From Pipra filicauda (taxonomy: Eukaryota > Chordata > Aves > Passeriformes > Pipridae): 64,000 nt of DNA. A program made the translations under genes and the position numbers. Below, piece by piece: positions 1 through 11,729 of this stretch (the first letter of the stretch is position 1; each line of letters begins with the position of its first letter). The stretch is taken from the NCBI RefSeq assembly GCF_003945595.2, contig NW_024104532.1, positions 2,665,501-2,729,500 on the forward strand, in the 5' to 3' direction. The notes beneath the pieces are model-generated. The model had not been told where the DNA came from and did no database searches. It was given only the letters and a program-made list of their open reading frames with translations.

Positions 1-1155
1 AGTGGTGATGGAGCGGTTACCGAAGGCACAGCCAGGAAGGGCCCTGGCACACACAGATGCTGGGGGGATCTCCTGGCTGCTGTTGGGGGGTTGTCTCTAT
101 TGCAGACTGTGTCTGAGATCACTGGGGACACCAGGCTGCTGGGCATGGGGACCTGCAGGACTGGCAGAGCCGGGCTCAAGGCTACAGCCCAGCACATCTG
201 TTGGCAAGAATGACAGGATGGGCACATGCTGGTCACCTGCACACCAGACTGAGGTGCTCAGCACCCAGGGGTGCTGCATTCCTCAGACACCAGGCAGACC
301 TGTCCCTGAGGCTGAGCACCCTCAGTCCCAGCTGGGATGGGGCAGGGGGTCTATGGGGATTTGCTCCTGTAGGTTGCTTCAGCAGCCACCCACATAGGGT
401 CTCTGGCGGGGAGGAGCGAGGCTTTTTTGGCACAACCTTCTGGCTCTGCCTCTGTCTGCCCAGGGCAGGAACCATGTGCCCTCCTCCACAGCAGAGCTAC
501 TGTGGCAGGATCAGGCCACACTCAGGCAATGCAGACAGTATCGACCTGCCCAGGGCACAGGCTGGCAGGGCCATGCTCACCCTCCCCCAGAAGGGTGGAC
601 CCATGCATGAAAGGGACAGCCCTGTTTCCACAGGGCCAGGGACTGGATCTGACTCTCAGCTCCAGGCATATGTCATCCTGACCCTGCCTGCTTCTGAACC
701 AGAGTTCAGGGCTGGAGCCTGCCTTGAAACCCCACTCACCTTCTCTATCCTACACACCCTTAAGCTGGAAGGGTGCTTTCCCCACCCAAATGGTGAGTGG
801 GGCTGTGGCAGCCCGGCACAGGCAGGATGTGCTGGGTAGGCAGCTCTGCCACAGGCAGAGGCACTGGGCAGGATAGTGCCAGGCATGCACAAGATGTTGC
901 AAAGTGCTTTGCAACAGGGGTTCAAACTATGTACAGGACTCCCTTGACGTGCACCAGGATGCGACCCCACGGAGGGGCATGGCAGCTGCTCAGCCACTCA
1001 CAGCGACACGACACGACAGTTTGGGACAGGACGTGGATGAATCTGTGGTCCAGGCAGTGTCGGCGGTGCAGGGCAGGGGCCGGTCAGACCCCATGTTGAA
1101 CCCTGGCATGGCCTGGGGGTACTACACATCAGGTGGGGATGTGCAGCAGGACTCG
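1..1155. other. RGS14 3' UTR and downstream flank, no other gene seen
   Basis: This stretch lies downstream of the RGS14 stop codon on the minus strand. Its proximal part is presumably RGS14 3' UTR. I see no AATAAA or ATTAAA on the minus strand here, so the polyadenylation site cannot be placed; it may use a variant signal or lie outside the window. Open frames on both strands are short and match no family I recognise. Confidence 0.5.
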
Positions 1156-4100
1156 TCAGAACTTGTGGTCGAATGAAGGCTGAGCCAGTGCAGGCTCTGC
1201 AGGCTGGGGATGGCTGCTTCCCTCAGAGCCTGGGTGGGCAGCACAGGGTTGATTTGACCCTTCACAGGCACTGTCATCCTGCACGGGCAGCTGGAGGAAG
1301 TCAGGCAGGACCAGGTCCTCCTTGGAGAGCAGCCCACGCTGGTCGTTGGCCCGGCAGCTCTGGGCACGGTTCAGTAGCTCCACCAGCCCTGAGGAAATGC
1401 AGGTCATGCACCTGAGCCCAGCACTGGGGGTTTGTCCTAACACCTCGGCTGCCCTCTCCACCTGATATGACCCTGAACATGTCCCAGGCACAGCACCTGC
1501 ACCTTTTCCCTGCTCCATGCCAGCACCCATGGGACCCTGCACCCATCCCCAGCACACCATGAGCCCTGCATCCCTCACCCTGTGTTTTGCCCCAGCCCCT
1601 CAGGTTTCAGACATGCCAGGACTCACCTTCCAGGTCATACGTGCGGCGGTTGAGGTTCATGGTGGCTGAAGACCGTGGCCGGGAGAAGGAGGAGGGCATC
1701 TCCCACCGTGTGTCGGGCTCTGCTCCTGTTGGGCTTCCCTCCTGCCATGAGCAGCCCAGGTCTCAGCCATGGGGCAAGGAGGTGGCACTCCCCCCATCTC
1801 ACATTCCAATTGCCTTCCCACAGCCTGGCTCCCACCTCAGCACCTGCTGCCCAGCCCCGCAGCATGTGCCAGGGCCCACCTTCCCCACGGACCACAGCAG
1901 CAGCTGTGTGGGCATCTCTGGACCAGGGTTGGTGAGATCTTAAGCTCACCTCACTTCGGAGCGGAGAAGGGGCAGCTGCAGCCTCTGCGCTCTCCATCAC
2001 TCGCACGTCTGCAAGGGAAGTGATGCTCAGTGCCCCATCCCAGCATCCTGATCCTGGCCTGGCCAGTGACAGGATGGACCCCATCCCAGGTAGCAGGAGC
2101 CATGGCCACCAGAAAGCAGCCTAGCCCTGTGAGCACTCTGCAGGGTGGCATGGCTTGAGGTGACATAGATTGGGAGGGAGGACATTTTACCTGCTGGCGT
2201 TTCCAGGACGAGTTTCTGAGCAGACACTGTGCTGACCAGCTTCTCCAGGTCCAGGGCAGCCAGCTCGCCTTGCTGCAAATGGAACAGCCAGCCACATCAC
2301 ACTCACTGTGGCACGGCAAAGGCAGCCAGGCTGAAGACCTGCGAGCTCCCCGGCCAGAGCCCGCTGGCTCACGGGGCACCACACCACCGGTCCCTCCCAG
2401 CCCACAGTGGGATGTCATGGCCTGTCCCAAAAATGGGGATTCTATGAGCCCACAGGCTGCCCCCAGCACAGACTGCTGCTCCCCACCACCTAGTCACAGG
2501 CAGAAGCCCTTGTCCCAAGCCCCAGACCCGTGACTGCCCCCATCAAAGGGGCTGGGGCCATGTCCCCTGAGCCTCACCCGCCGCAGCAGCGCCTGCTCCA
2601 TCCTCACACCGTACTTCCCCAGCACGGGCTGCAGCGCTTCCCGGATGCGCTTGGTTGACTTCGCTGTGATGCGGATGGTCTTACTGAGGGAGGAGATTTC
2701 CAGGCTAAAGAGGGGGAGAAAAGGCTGTGACAGGCAGGGGCAGAGCCAGGGCATTCAGGACTGCATGGGGGACTGGGTGTGGGGCACCGTAGGTGGCCAC
2801 ACATGATGTGGACTGGACCCATGTGGGCAAGAGCATCAGCACGGAAACTCTCACTCACTCAAAGCTTATCCTGTTCTCCAGCTTCACCTCCTGGTCTGCC
2901 AACACGGAGCACTCCTGATCCAGCACCAGTGCTTTCTGCAAGAGCCAAACCATCAAGAGAGAGCCAGTAGAGCGGCACATGGTCCCAGCATGGGGATGGT
3001 CTGCCTGGCAGGGATCCTACTCCCCGCTGCCTGCCTTACCTGCTCGTTCCCCACCAGGTAGACCTTGATGTCAGGGAGGCTGAAGCCACGCTTCTCACAT
3101 ATCCCTGCCAGCATGTCGCGGATGGAGTGGCCAGGCCGGACAGAGGCCAGCGAGGCTGTGCCATCGGGCAGGTACACACAGCAGTACTTCATGGGCTTGG
3201 CTGGCAGCTCTGCCTCGCTGCCCCCCAGGCTCTTCCGTTGGCCCTGGGTGAGGGATGTGACAGGATGAGCCCGACCAGTGGCACTGTAATACCATGGGGT
3301 TGGTGCGGTGACAACTCACCTCTGTCCAGGGGCTGGTGGCTGTGCTGGCCGAGGAGAGGAAGCCCAGGTCCAGGCTGGCTGAGGAGTTGAGTGAGCCCTG
3401 GGATTCCCGCCAAACCGTGGTACTCCTGCCGCCTTCTCCCCCCTCTAGGACAGACAGAGGGACAGTGGTGGGAAACCTTCAGGGGTGGTGTGGCCCCTCT
3501 GTCCTGCTCAGCACAGCACCTACCTGCCCAGGAGGGCTCCCGCCGCTCTGCCCTCCTGAAGGACCGTCGGGGGCTGTGGTTGGCACCACTGCCCGCTGTC
3601 TCCACACCCAGTGGCAGGGACTTGCCCGGCTTCAGCTTCGACTTCTGGGGTGAATTGAGCAGTATCTCAGCATGAGGACATCCAAGGTTTCCCTTGCCTT
3701 TCCCTGGTCCCCTGACTGCTTGTCTTGTCCTCAGCCTGGGGCTGGGTTTGGTCTGAGCAGCAGGGAAGAGACCCAGCATTGAAGGGACATGTCCTCCTTC
3801 CCCATTCTCCCCCACTCACCTTGCTGAGCTCAGGAGGGGGGCTGCTGCTGCGGGAGTGGGGCCGCAGGTCAGGCAGGGGCTGACCCTGGCTCTCTGCCCG
3901 CAGGCAGGCCTGGTAGAGCGGGGATTTCACAAAGCGTGTGTAGCTGTCAAACTTCATCAGGTTAAAGATCTGGAAAGGGAGGATGCATGTGCCTAAGACC
4001 CCTGCCTGCCTACACCTTGCTCTGGCCACTGCCCTGTGGCACGGCTCCATGGTGAAAGCAGTGATGCTGGGTGATATGTGGGATGGTCCCGGAGCCCTCC

Positions 4101-7100
4101 CCAGTCCTGCAGGTGGAGCACAGGTGCTGCCCATACCTGGAGCTGCTGGATGCGAAACATGTCTGGGGAGGGGGTGGCCAGCATGTCCTCCCCAATCCAG
4201 GCCTGTTTGTCAATGTTCACAGGACTGACTGAGTGGCTGGAGAGGAACTCATCGTAGATCCGCCGTGCCTCCTGGGCCAGCTGGGGGAACAGGGGGGTCA
4301 GGCTGAGACCAAGAATCCCCTCCTTACTGCCACCCTTGGCTCACCCCTGCAGTCACCTGAGCCCTCAGGAATCAACTTTCTCCTGGGACCAGCTCAGTAC
4401 TTGGACTTCAGGGCCAAGCTCTTGGCACAACACGCCAGTCCCTCTGCAGAGGTACAACCTGAGGGAGGAACCATCCCCCGTGGTTGCCTGGCTCTGTTCC
4501 CATGATCCCCAATCCAGCTCTGCCCTTCATCTCTTCTGTCCCTCCAGCAGCACTGGCCACCCTCTGGCCACCCTGGGCTGGGGAAGCACATCCTGCTCCA
4601 TGGGGCAGGTATCCCAGCTATAGCTTTTCTGATGTACACCAAATCCATCTGCTTATTCCTCCTGCAAGAGCCCCCAACCTGCTTAGCCCCCCAGGACAGG
4701 CTGGACAGCTCTGCCCAGGTCCCTCCCAGCAGCTGGGTGACCCAGACTGCACAGAGACTGTACCTTCTGCGTGTCACTGGCTGGGATCTGCTGGAAGCGC
4801 TCACATGCCTGCCAGAAGTAGACGTTTTCAGCGCTGAACTCCTTCTTGAGGAACTCCTGTGGGGCAGAGAGAGCTGCTGGCCTGGTGGCACTGTGGCTGT
4901 GGGACAGTTGGTGGCCAACAGTGGATGGGAGTGGGGACCAAGTCCTGGGCTGTGGCACTCACAGTGAAGTAGGTGACAGCCACATGGTCCTGCAGCAGCG
5001 TCTCGAAGGATTCAGCCCAGCTGACCACAGACCCCTGTGTGGAGCCACAGGTGGCTGGTGCTGGCAGGCTGTTCACACTGTGGTTGCTGCCACGGGCCCT
5101 GGAGGCATTTAACTCTGAGAGAGAAAAAGGGTCAGTCCTGGCTGTCTCCCTGTCCCCCAGTGTCACTCCCCAGCACCAGCAGCCTTCTGTGTCTGCAGCA
5201 AGTTCATCTGCCCCATCCCGATCGGAGCTGGTTAGCCCTCAGGAAGGGAACATGAAGAGCATCACAGTAGCATCCTTGGAGGATTGAGCACCATGATACC
5301 ACAGCTGGCACCTCCAGGCACAACAGCTCTCCCTGCCAGTGCTGGCAGTCCTCCCCCCCCTCCCCCGGTGGGGTGTCACCGTGACTCCACCTGTGACTCA
5401 TCTCCCAGGGGAAGGCACCCACCCAGGAGGGAGACCAGGGTGGAAGGGACATGAAGAGCACAACGGCACAGAGGGAACTTGGAAGATGGACAGAGGTGCC
5501 TGAACTCACCTCCTCTATTCCTCTGTCCATGACGAGGGACAAATCCAGCAAGTGGAGGGCACAGAAAGTGTTGCCCTCAGCTCCTAATCCTAAGGAAACC
5601 CTCCCTAGGGGAAACCCAGGGTGACCATGTATTCAAAAAGATGGAAGTTCCCAGGGGCAACCCCGGCTTTTGAACTGGTTGGACTGGTGAGCAACTGGAA
5701 GCAAGGGGTCATTTGCAACAGAACGATTTGCAATGGAAGCAGTGCTCTCCAGGCAAAGCTGACAGAAATGGAGGTGTGTCAGGCTGCTGCTTTGCCAGGC
5801 TCCCCACCCTTCTCCTGTCTAAAGCACGGGTAACTGGGGCCGAGATGGCCATCTCAAATGGACCATCTGAGATACTCCGTTCACAGTGAGACAGACAGAC
5901 AGACAGACTCCCTTAGGAAACCCAGGGATGCCTGGTACCCAGTTCTGCTTGCCCTGGAAGCCCCTCAGCCCTCAGCACCCAAAGGTGCCAGCTGAGCGGC
6001 CATAGGGATGGACAGGCAAAACAGGGCTATGCAGGAGGGATGGAGGGGTACGGACAGTCCCAGCATTGCAGGCCTGGCCATGCACCCGCCCATGGCATAG
6101 CCTGTGCTGCCACAGGACCTGGCACCGGGCTGGCTGTGTGCTTCCCCCTCCCCTGAAGATGATGTTGGCCTCCCGCTCCAGGGTAAGAGCAGCCTTACCT
6201 CCATCCGACACAGCTGGGCCCTGGGGGGTGGAAAGAAGAGAGGTGAGAGTCTGCCAGCCTGGTGGAGAGGTGCCCAGGCAGGCAGCAGCTTCAGGGCAAG
6301 CCCAGTCCAAACCAGGAGCAAGGGACATGGGATCCTGGCAGGGGCAGGACACAGGGCTCCCAAATCATAGGCAGTGAGTAAGGATAGGGGGTTGCAAGGG
6401 GTGCACAGCTTTTCTACCACCTCCCCATGCCCTGGGGCCAGGCCAGCAATTGGGAAAGGGCAGATGGTATCAGATGTAACCCTGCCACCTCAACCAACCG
6501 GGGAGGAGAGAAGCACAGGAAGAGGAGGGGAGGAGGGGAGGGAAGGAAGGACAACCACAGCCCTAGGCAGGCAAACTGCCTGCTCCCTCCTTCCTTGGAG
6601 CCTGGAGCTACTGGAAGGCAGATGCCCAAAACCAGGGACTGGATGCTGCAAGCCCAGGACACAGCAGGACAGGGTGCCCTGCAGTACCTGCTGGGCTGCC
6701 CCAGATACCAGCTCTAGAGATGGAGTGCCCCAGGACCCACAACAAGCAGGGAGATGGGCAGAGCCACTGCAGCCAAAGCCCAGCCAAGCACTCGCTGCAC
6801 GTGCTGCCTTTCATCACCTCCTTGGGGCCACACTGAAGTGATGCCCTGACTGAAGTAGGTGCCCTTGACCTGCCCAGTGCCCCCCACCCTGCCAGCCCCA
6901 CACACCTCAGCCTATCCCGCATACTCTCTGACTTCCCATCCCAGTCCCACACACCCCAGGAGCACTATCCCACCCCTGCCTTTCCCTGCTACCCCACGCC
7001 ACATGCCACTGCCATGCCCCTTATCCCAGCCCCATGCACCCCTATCTTGCTAGCTCCTTGCTCTTCCCATCCATCCTTGCTGCCCACACTCACATAGATC

Positions 7101-7846
7101 TGTCCTGCCTGTGCCACCCAGCCCTAAACACCACAGCACTGCTGACTCCTGTGCCCGATCCCCATGGGTCACTGCTTATCCATTACCCCAGTGCCACACA
7201 TCTCCACTTACAGCCCTGTTCCAGCTTCATAAACCCTTGCTGCTCATTACCCCAGCCCTGTATGTCCCTGCCTGCTACCCAGCCCCACATACTGCTGCCT
7301 GCCCCCAAACCCCTCTACATCTCTGCCTGCTTTGAATACCCAATCCCCATCCTGCACTGCCTGCTACCCAGTCCCACACCCTCCTGCCTGCCTGTTCCCT
7401 GGCCCCATACATCCCTCTGTCTGCACAGTATCCACACCGAGATTCCTTGCCTGCCTACTGTGCTTTCCATATTCTCCTGCCTGCCGGTTACCTGCTCCCA
7501 TATATCCCCTCTGCCTGCCCGTTATCCACTCCACACCCCCTGCCCGCCTGGTACCCAGCCCGATACAGCCCCTGCCTGCCCAGTACCCAGTCCCACACCC
7601 TTCTGCCTGTTTGTTTCCTGGCCCCATCCCCATACATCCCTCTTCCTGCTCGTGCTGGGGAGGTGGGACCAGGGCTGGCATACCCTCTTTCCAGCCGATA
7701 CCTAGCCCCAGAGACGCCCTGCCCGCCCGGTACCGAGCCCCGCACCGCGCCGCCGGGCGGGGCAGCCCCGGGGGATGGAGACCGGCGCCCCGGGCACTCA
7801 CCATGCGCCCGTTGTGGACCACCAGGAGTTTGCTCTTGCCCTGCAT
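1156..7846 (-). CDS. RGS14: Regulator of G-protein signalling 14 (15 coding exons, 582 aa)
   Basis: GTPase-activating protein and scaffold for G-alpha-i/o, also binding Ras/Rap. Exons in coding order: 7802-7846, 6199-6220, 4963-5114, 4764-4856, 4137-4280, 3820-3969, 3524-3644, 3320-3444, 3040-3243, 2859-2935, 2578-2704, 2191-2272, 1950-2008, 1627-1741, 1156-1388. All borders are GT-AG and phases join, giving 582 aa (human 566). The RGS domain is about residues 54-175 ([20 protein letters not shown]). The first Ras-binding domain begins near 303 ([14 protein letters not shown]) and the second near 375. A C-terminal GoLoco motif lies at about 506-526 ([10 protein letters not shown]...NDQRGLL), with the Asp-Gln-Arg triad that contacts G-alpha-GDP. 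The start gives [15 protein letters not shown], resembling the human N-terminus. Exon 2 is only 22 nt. Intron 1 (6221-7801) is filled with a pyrimidine-rich minisatellite. The gene is divergent from the ARL3-like gene. Confidence 0.95.
5888..5909. repeat. (GACA)n microsatellite in RGS14 intron 2
   Basis: About five tandem copies of the tetramer AGAC, in the 1.1-kb intron between the 22-nt second exon and the third exon of RGS14. The rest of that intron (5115-6198) shows nothing I can identify. Confidence 0.8.
6860..7690. repeat. Degenerate pyrimidine-rich minisatellite in RGS14 intron 1
   Basis: Imperfect tandem repeats of roughly 30-36 bp dominate this stretch. The recurrent core on the plus strand is CCTGCCTG followed by a variable part such as CTACCCAGCCCCACATAC. 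The strand is almost free of runs of G, so both strands stay open for long distances and produce spurious ORFs above 200 codons. Copies on the promoter side are more regular than those nearer exon 2. It lies wholly inside RGS14 intron 1. Confidence 0.8.
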
Positions 7847-8100
7847 CCCTGGCTCGGCCCGGCGCGCTACCGGCGCGGCCCGCGGCCCCGCAGCATCCCC
7901 GGCCGGCGGCGCGGCTGTCGCTGCTCTCCCGGCCCGGCCCGGCGCTCCTGGCACTACCGCTTTCGGCTGCCACAGGAAGTGTCGCCATGGGAACCGAGAC
8001 CGCAGCGGGGGGAGCGGGGCCGCCCTCCCGCCCCGCTCCGCCGGCACCGCCCCGGTGGGCACCGGCTCCAGCGCCGGGACAGGAGGCGCCGCGGCGCCGC
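7691..8100 (-). promoter_or_regulatory. CpG-rich promoter and 5' UTR region of RGS14
   Basis: CpG-dense sequence surrounds RGS14 coding exon 1 (7802-7846) and extends upstream on the minus strand. No TATA box is evident. The exact transcription start cannot be read from sequence alone. Confidence 0.6.
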
Positions 8101-8280
8101 CGCATCCCTGTCTCCATCTGCATCCACATCCGCTTCCCTGTTCCCATCCTCATCCCAATCCCCATCCTCATCCTCATCCCACTCAGTCCCCATCCCTGTC
8201 CCTGTCTCCATCTGCACCCACATTCGTGACTCCATCCCCATCTGTATCCCTGTTCCCTTCCCCATCCTAGTCTCCATGGC
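8101..8280. repeat. Low-complexity (CATCCC)n-like array
   Basis: Imperfect hexamer-based repeats of the type CATCCCCATCCTCATC fill about 180 bp just upstream of the RGS14 CpG island. The array is simple-sequence derived and explains the open frames across it. Confidence 0.8.
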
Positions 8281-8687
8281 AGCATGGTCTGTGCTGCCTT
8301 GGGGTCACCACCCCATCACCACTCCTCCCTGAAGCCTGGAGAGCTCCTCCTGGTCATCACATCACCCCAAGGAAGGGGGGTTCAGAGGCAGGATGGCATC
8401 AACATATCCAGCACACCCTGCCACCAGCCTATGCTGCTTGCTCTGCTCACACGGGGTTTGCGGGTGGCCCCAGGACTGGTGTTTGCCTGTGCCAGCAGAA
8501 CCTGGCAGAGAGGAGCGGTGGACGTGCAGCCTGGAGTCACCAAACTGATGCCTAAGCAGTTTTGCCCATCTCCTAAGGCCAGGGTTCCATGTTGATCAGC
8601 AACCACAAACCAGCGGAGGATATTTTAGGATATTTGTTAGGAAATCTCAGTAACTAACGGCACAGGATAAACCGCAGAGCACCATGG

Positions 8688-8701
8688 CAACCCGCTCAGG
8701 G
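8688..8701 (+). promoter_or_regulatory. Candidate RFX X-box
   Basis: AGCACCATGGCAAC matches the palindromic X-box GTTACCATGGCAAC at 11 of 14 positions, with an exact 3' half-site. X-boxes are bound by RFX factors, which drive ciliary genes. It lies about 0.84 kb upstream of the RGS14 start codon and 1.06 kb upstream of the ARL3-like start codon. Function is inferred from the motif only. Confidence 0.35.
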
Positions 8702-9620
8702 AAATGCTAATAACTGGGACATAAGGTGGGTGATTAACCTATCAAAAGCAGAACCCTAACATTAAATTGGGTGCAGATCTATGCAGGAAAAAATGAAGCA
8801 TTCCCACTGTGAGCAGGAACAAAAGTGGAGTGACATGAGCAGCCACAGCCCTGGCAAGGTCTCCGGGCAGGGGGGAGTGGAGGGTAGCCCCTAAGGCTCC
8901 CCTCTATCCCCCCCCACTGCATAGAGCGGCACTGGAATGGGGGGTGATTCTGCTGCTCCCCTTCCTTTGTTGGAGTGTGGCTGTGTTGTCTGGCTTGGCT
9001 TTGCAACAGGAGTTATAAATAAAAATGTCTCTCCAAGAGTGCGTGACTCACGGTCCTCACCGCAAGGATAACCTCTCTGCTAGGAAACCTGATCTGAGGA
9101 CCAAACTGCAGTGTGCAGGAATCAAAGACATTGCTCAATTAATGTATTTAATGCAAATGGAGAATGCACAAGCCCTTCACTCCACCTGGGCTGAGGTGGG
9201 CTGCAGGGGAAGGTCCCTCTGGACCCCTGTCCTGCGCCATCCCCGACCTCGAGCTGCCAACAGCCCAGCCCTTGACCTGCTCCAGGGCCTGGTGGTTTCC
9301 CTCGGGCAGCAGTGGGTGATGTGGCCTCAGGCAGCTCCAGCCTCAGCATTTCCTCCTGCCACCCTCTGAGGGGGCAGCTTGTGGGTGCTGGTGGGAGGCT
9401 GTGTCAGCCCCGTGCCCCAGGGCACAGCCATACCCGTGGTGCCTGGGCACAGCATCCTCCTGGGGTGGGAGCCTGGCCTCATGGGGAGAGGGATGTCCTG
9501 TGCCCCAGTGCCCCAGCCCGGGGGGACCTGGTTTATCCCGGGGGTAGGTGACGGCGGGGTGACAGCTGGCTGGGGGATTTGCTGAGGGCATTATTTAATG
9601 CTGTGGGTAAATGGAGGAAC

Positions 9621-9650
9621 AGCAGCTAATTCTGGAGCCCATAATCCTCT
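9621..9650 (+). promoter_or_regulatory. Candidate homeodomain sites upstream of the ARL3-like gene
   Basis: Two short AT-rich cores, CTAATT (9626-9631) and TAATCC (9642-9647), lie in otherwise GC-rich sequence about 115-135 bp before the start codon. TAATCC is the core recognised by OTX/CRX-class homeodomains. Such short sites occur often by chance, so this is weak evidence. Confidence 0.25.
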
Positions 9651-9760
9651 TCCTCCCCCGGGGATGGGGAGTGTGCCAGTCACGCAGCCGCCGGCGGGCC
9701 CCGGGGACAGGCCCCCGGCAGCTCCCCAGGCGTGCTGCGGGCCACAGAGACTCCTGGACC

Positions 9761-11729
9761 ATGGGTGATGTGCAGAAGGTAAGTGGGGTCCGGTGACATC
9801 CCACCTGCTCCAGGGTGGGTGAGCAGTACCAACTCTCAGTTGCAGTGCTGGGCGGGCTGGCAGAGCAGGGCTCTCCCCTGAGGACATTCCCCCAGCACAC
9901 TCAGGAGCTGCCAGAGGTGCTGGGGCAGGGACAGCATACCTGGAGGGGGATGATGAGGCTTTGTGGATCTGCCATGGGGCCACCCCAAGCCTGGACACCT
10001 TGGGAGCAGAGCTCAGGCCACAGACACAGGGTACCCATAGCCAACAGGGCACCCAGTTCTCCCCCTCCAAAACAAGGGAGCTCTGCAGCCACCCGGCACC
10101 CCACAGGACTCCCCCAGCATCTCCCTGTGCCCCCCAGGGGCTGCTCTCCGTCATCCAGAAGCTGAAGGGTTCACCAGAGCAGGAGCTCCGCATTGTCCTG
10201 CTGGGGCTGGACAACGCGGGGAAGACGACGCTGCTGAAGCGCCTGGCATCCGAGGAGGTCAGCACCATCACCCCCACTCAGGTAGGTGCTGCTGGGGCCC
10301 ACGGCCAGTGGGGGGGGAGGAGGGAGTGCAGGTCCCAACTGTCCCTTGGGTGATGCTGGAGTTTGTGTCTCTGCTCAGGGTTTCAACATAAAGAGTGTCC
10401 ACTCGCATGGTTTGAAGCTGAATGTCTGGGATATCGGGGGGCAGCGCTCCATCCGCCCATACTGGAAGAAGTATCTGGGCAGCACAGACCTGCTGGTGAG
10501 TGGGGCAGTCCCACACAGCCCTGTGCATGGAGAGTTGTGCCCTCTGTGTGGGGCCACCAGCAGTGGTGTGTGGGCCCCACAGAAGGGCTGTGCAGCCGGG
10601 CAAGAAGGAGCCCCTGACTGTCTCTTTTGTCCCCATGGCAGATTTATGTCATTGACAGTGCCGACCAGAAGCGTTTCGAGGAGACAGGGCAGGTATGAAG
10701 GATCCAGTGGGGTTGGCTGTGGGGTCCTGGCGCTCAGAGATCTGTCTGGCACCAGCTCTTTGAGGGCTGGAGCTGGCAGAGAGGCTGCTTTCAACCGTAG
10801 GGCAGTGCTGCAGTGGGGGCCATGCTGTGCCCAGAGCTCTGTGGGAAGGGCTCAAGATCAGTCCCAGCAGGCAGAGGCATCCCCTCTATGGCAGATTCGT
10901 GCCCAGCAGCTCCCCTCCAAGCCTGGTGTGCTGCCCGAGGGGTACCTGGCACAAGGGTGACTCTGCCCCAGGTGAGAGTGACCCCTCAGGTGCCAGCCCT
11001 TGTCCCAGCTCCCCAGCACCAGGTTAGGGAGTAGCAAATTCAGTTACAAACCCTGGGAATAAAGCTCTGAGAGGGGAAGGTGAGACTTGAGTGCCAGCCT
11101 TGGCTGTTCCGGCACCAGACGGCCTTGTGGGTGTGCCAGACAGCACGGGACTGGCAGCAGCCTCCTGCAGCTGCCCTTTACCCGGGCTCTCAGTGCTGGG
11201 AATACTTCAGCCCTCAGAGAACCCTGGGCCTATGGAGCTTCAGGGGGGCATGTCTCTCCTTTGGAACGTCAAGACCTCACAGCTACTTTACCTACAATAA
11301 GAGAGAGGGGATGAGGTGGTTTGGGAGCTGAGGTATCCAGCCCACCCTGGGCAGCTCTGGTGAGGGCAGCAGCCCTGGGAGAAGGTTCTCTCTTGGCAGG
11401 AGCTGGCAGAGCTCACGGAGGAGGAGTCCCTCATGGGGGTCCCGCTGCTGGTGTTTGCCAACAAGCAGGACCTGGTGACTGCAGCCCCTGCAGATGAAAT
11501 CGCAGAAGGGCTGAACCTCCACACCTACCGGGATCGGGAGTGGCAGATCCAGGCCTGCTCGGCCCTGTCTGGGGAAGGAGTGCAGGTAGAGATGGGGGCC
11601 TGCAGGCTCTGCAGATGTGGGAGAGGACCCAAGGGCCTGCCATGCTCTTGGGGCTGTGCTCACAATCTCTTTTCCCTCCAGGATGGGATGAACTGGATTT
11701 CCAGCCAGATCATGAACAGAAAGAAGTGA
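9761..11729 (+). CDS. ARL3-like small GTPase (6 exons, 187 aa)
   Basis: ARF-family GTPase closest to ARL3, which releases lipidated cargo from UNC119 and PDE6D in cilia. Exons: 9761-9778, 10138-10281, 10379-10495, 10642-10692, 11400-11585, 11682-11729; all GT-AG and in phase. Sequence begins [17 protein letters not shown]. The Walker A motif is GLDNAGKT (29-36), switch II WDIGGQ (71-76), and the guanine-specificity motif NKQD (131-134). The six-residue N-terminal extension encoded by a tiny first exon, and residues such as WKKYL and MNWISSQI, resemble fish arl3-like proteins rather than human ARL3 (182 aa, beginning MGLLS). I therefore call it a paralogue and leave the symbol blank. It lies between RGS14 and LMAN2; I know of no human gene there. 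A functional GTPase is inferred because all nucleotide-binding motifs are intact. Confidence 0.93.

Larger units (their letters stand above)
8281..9760. other. Intergenic region between divergent RGS14 and the ARL3-like gene
   Basis: No coding exon is recognisable. The region must hold the distal RGS14 promoter and the promoter plus 5' UTR of the ARL3-like gene. Two candidate regulatory sites are listed separately (8688-8701 and 9621-9650). The remainder is unremarkable single-copy sequence. Confidence 0.6.

Noticed and set aside
7034..8332. Several long frames on both strands between 7.0 and 8.3 kb
   Set aside because: They arise from the pyrimidine-rich minisatellite, the (CATCCC)n array and the RGS14 CpG island. 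Their peptides are simple repeats.
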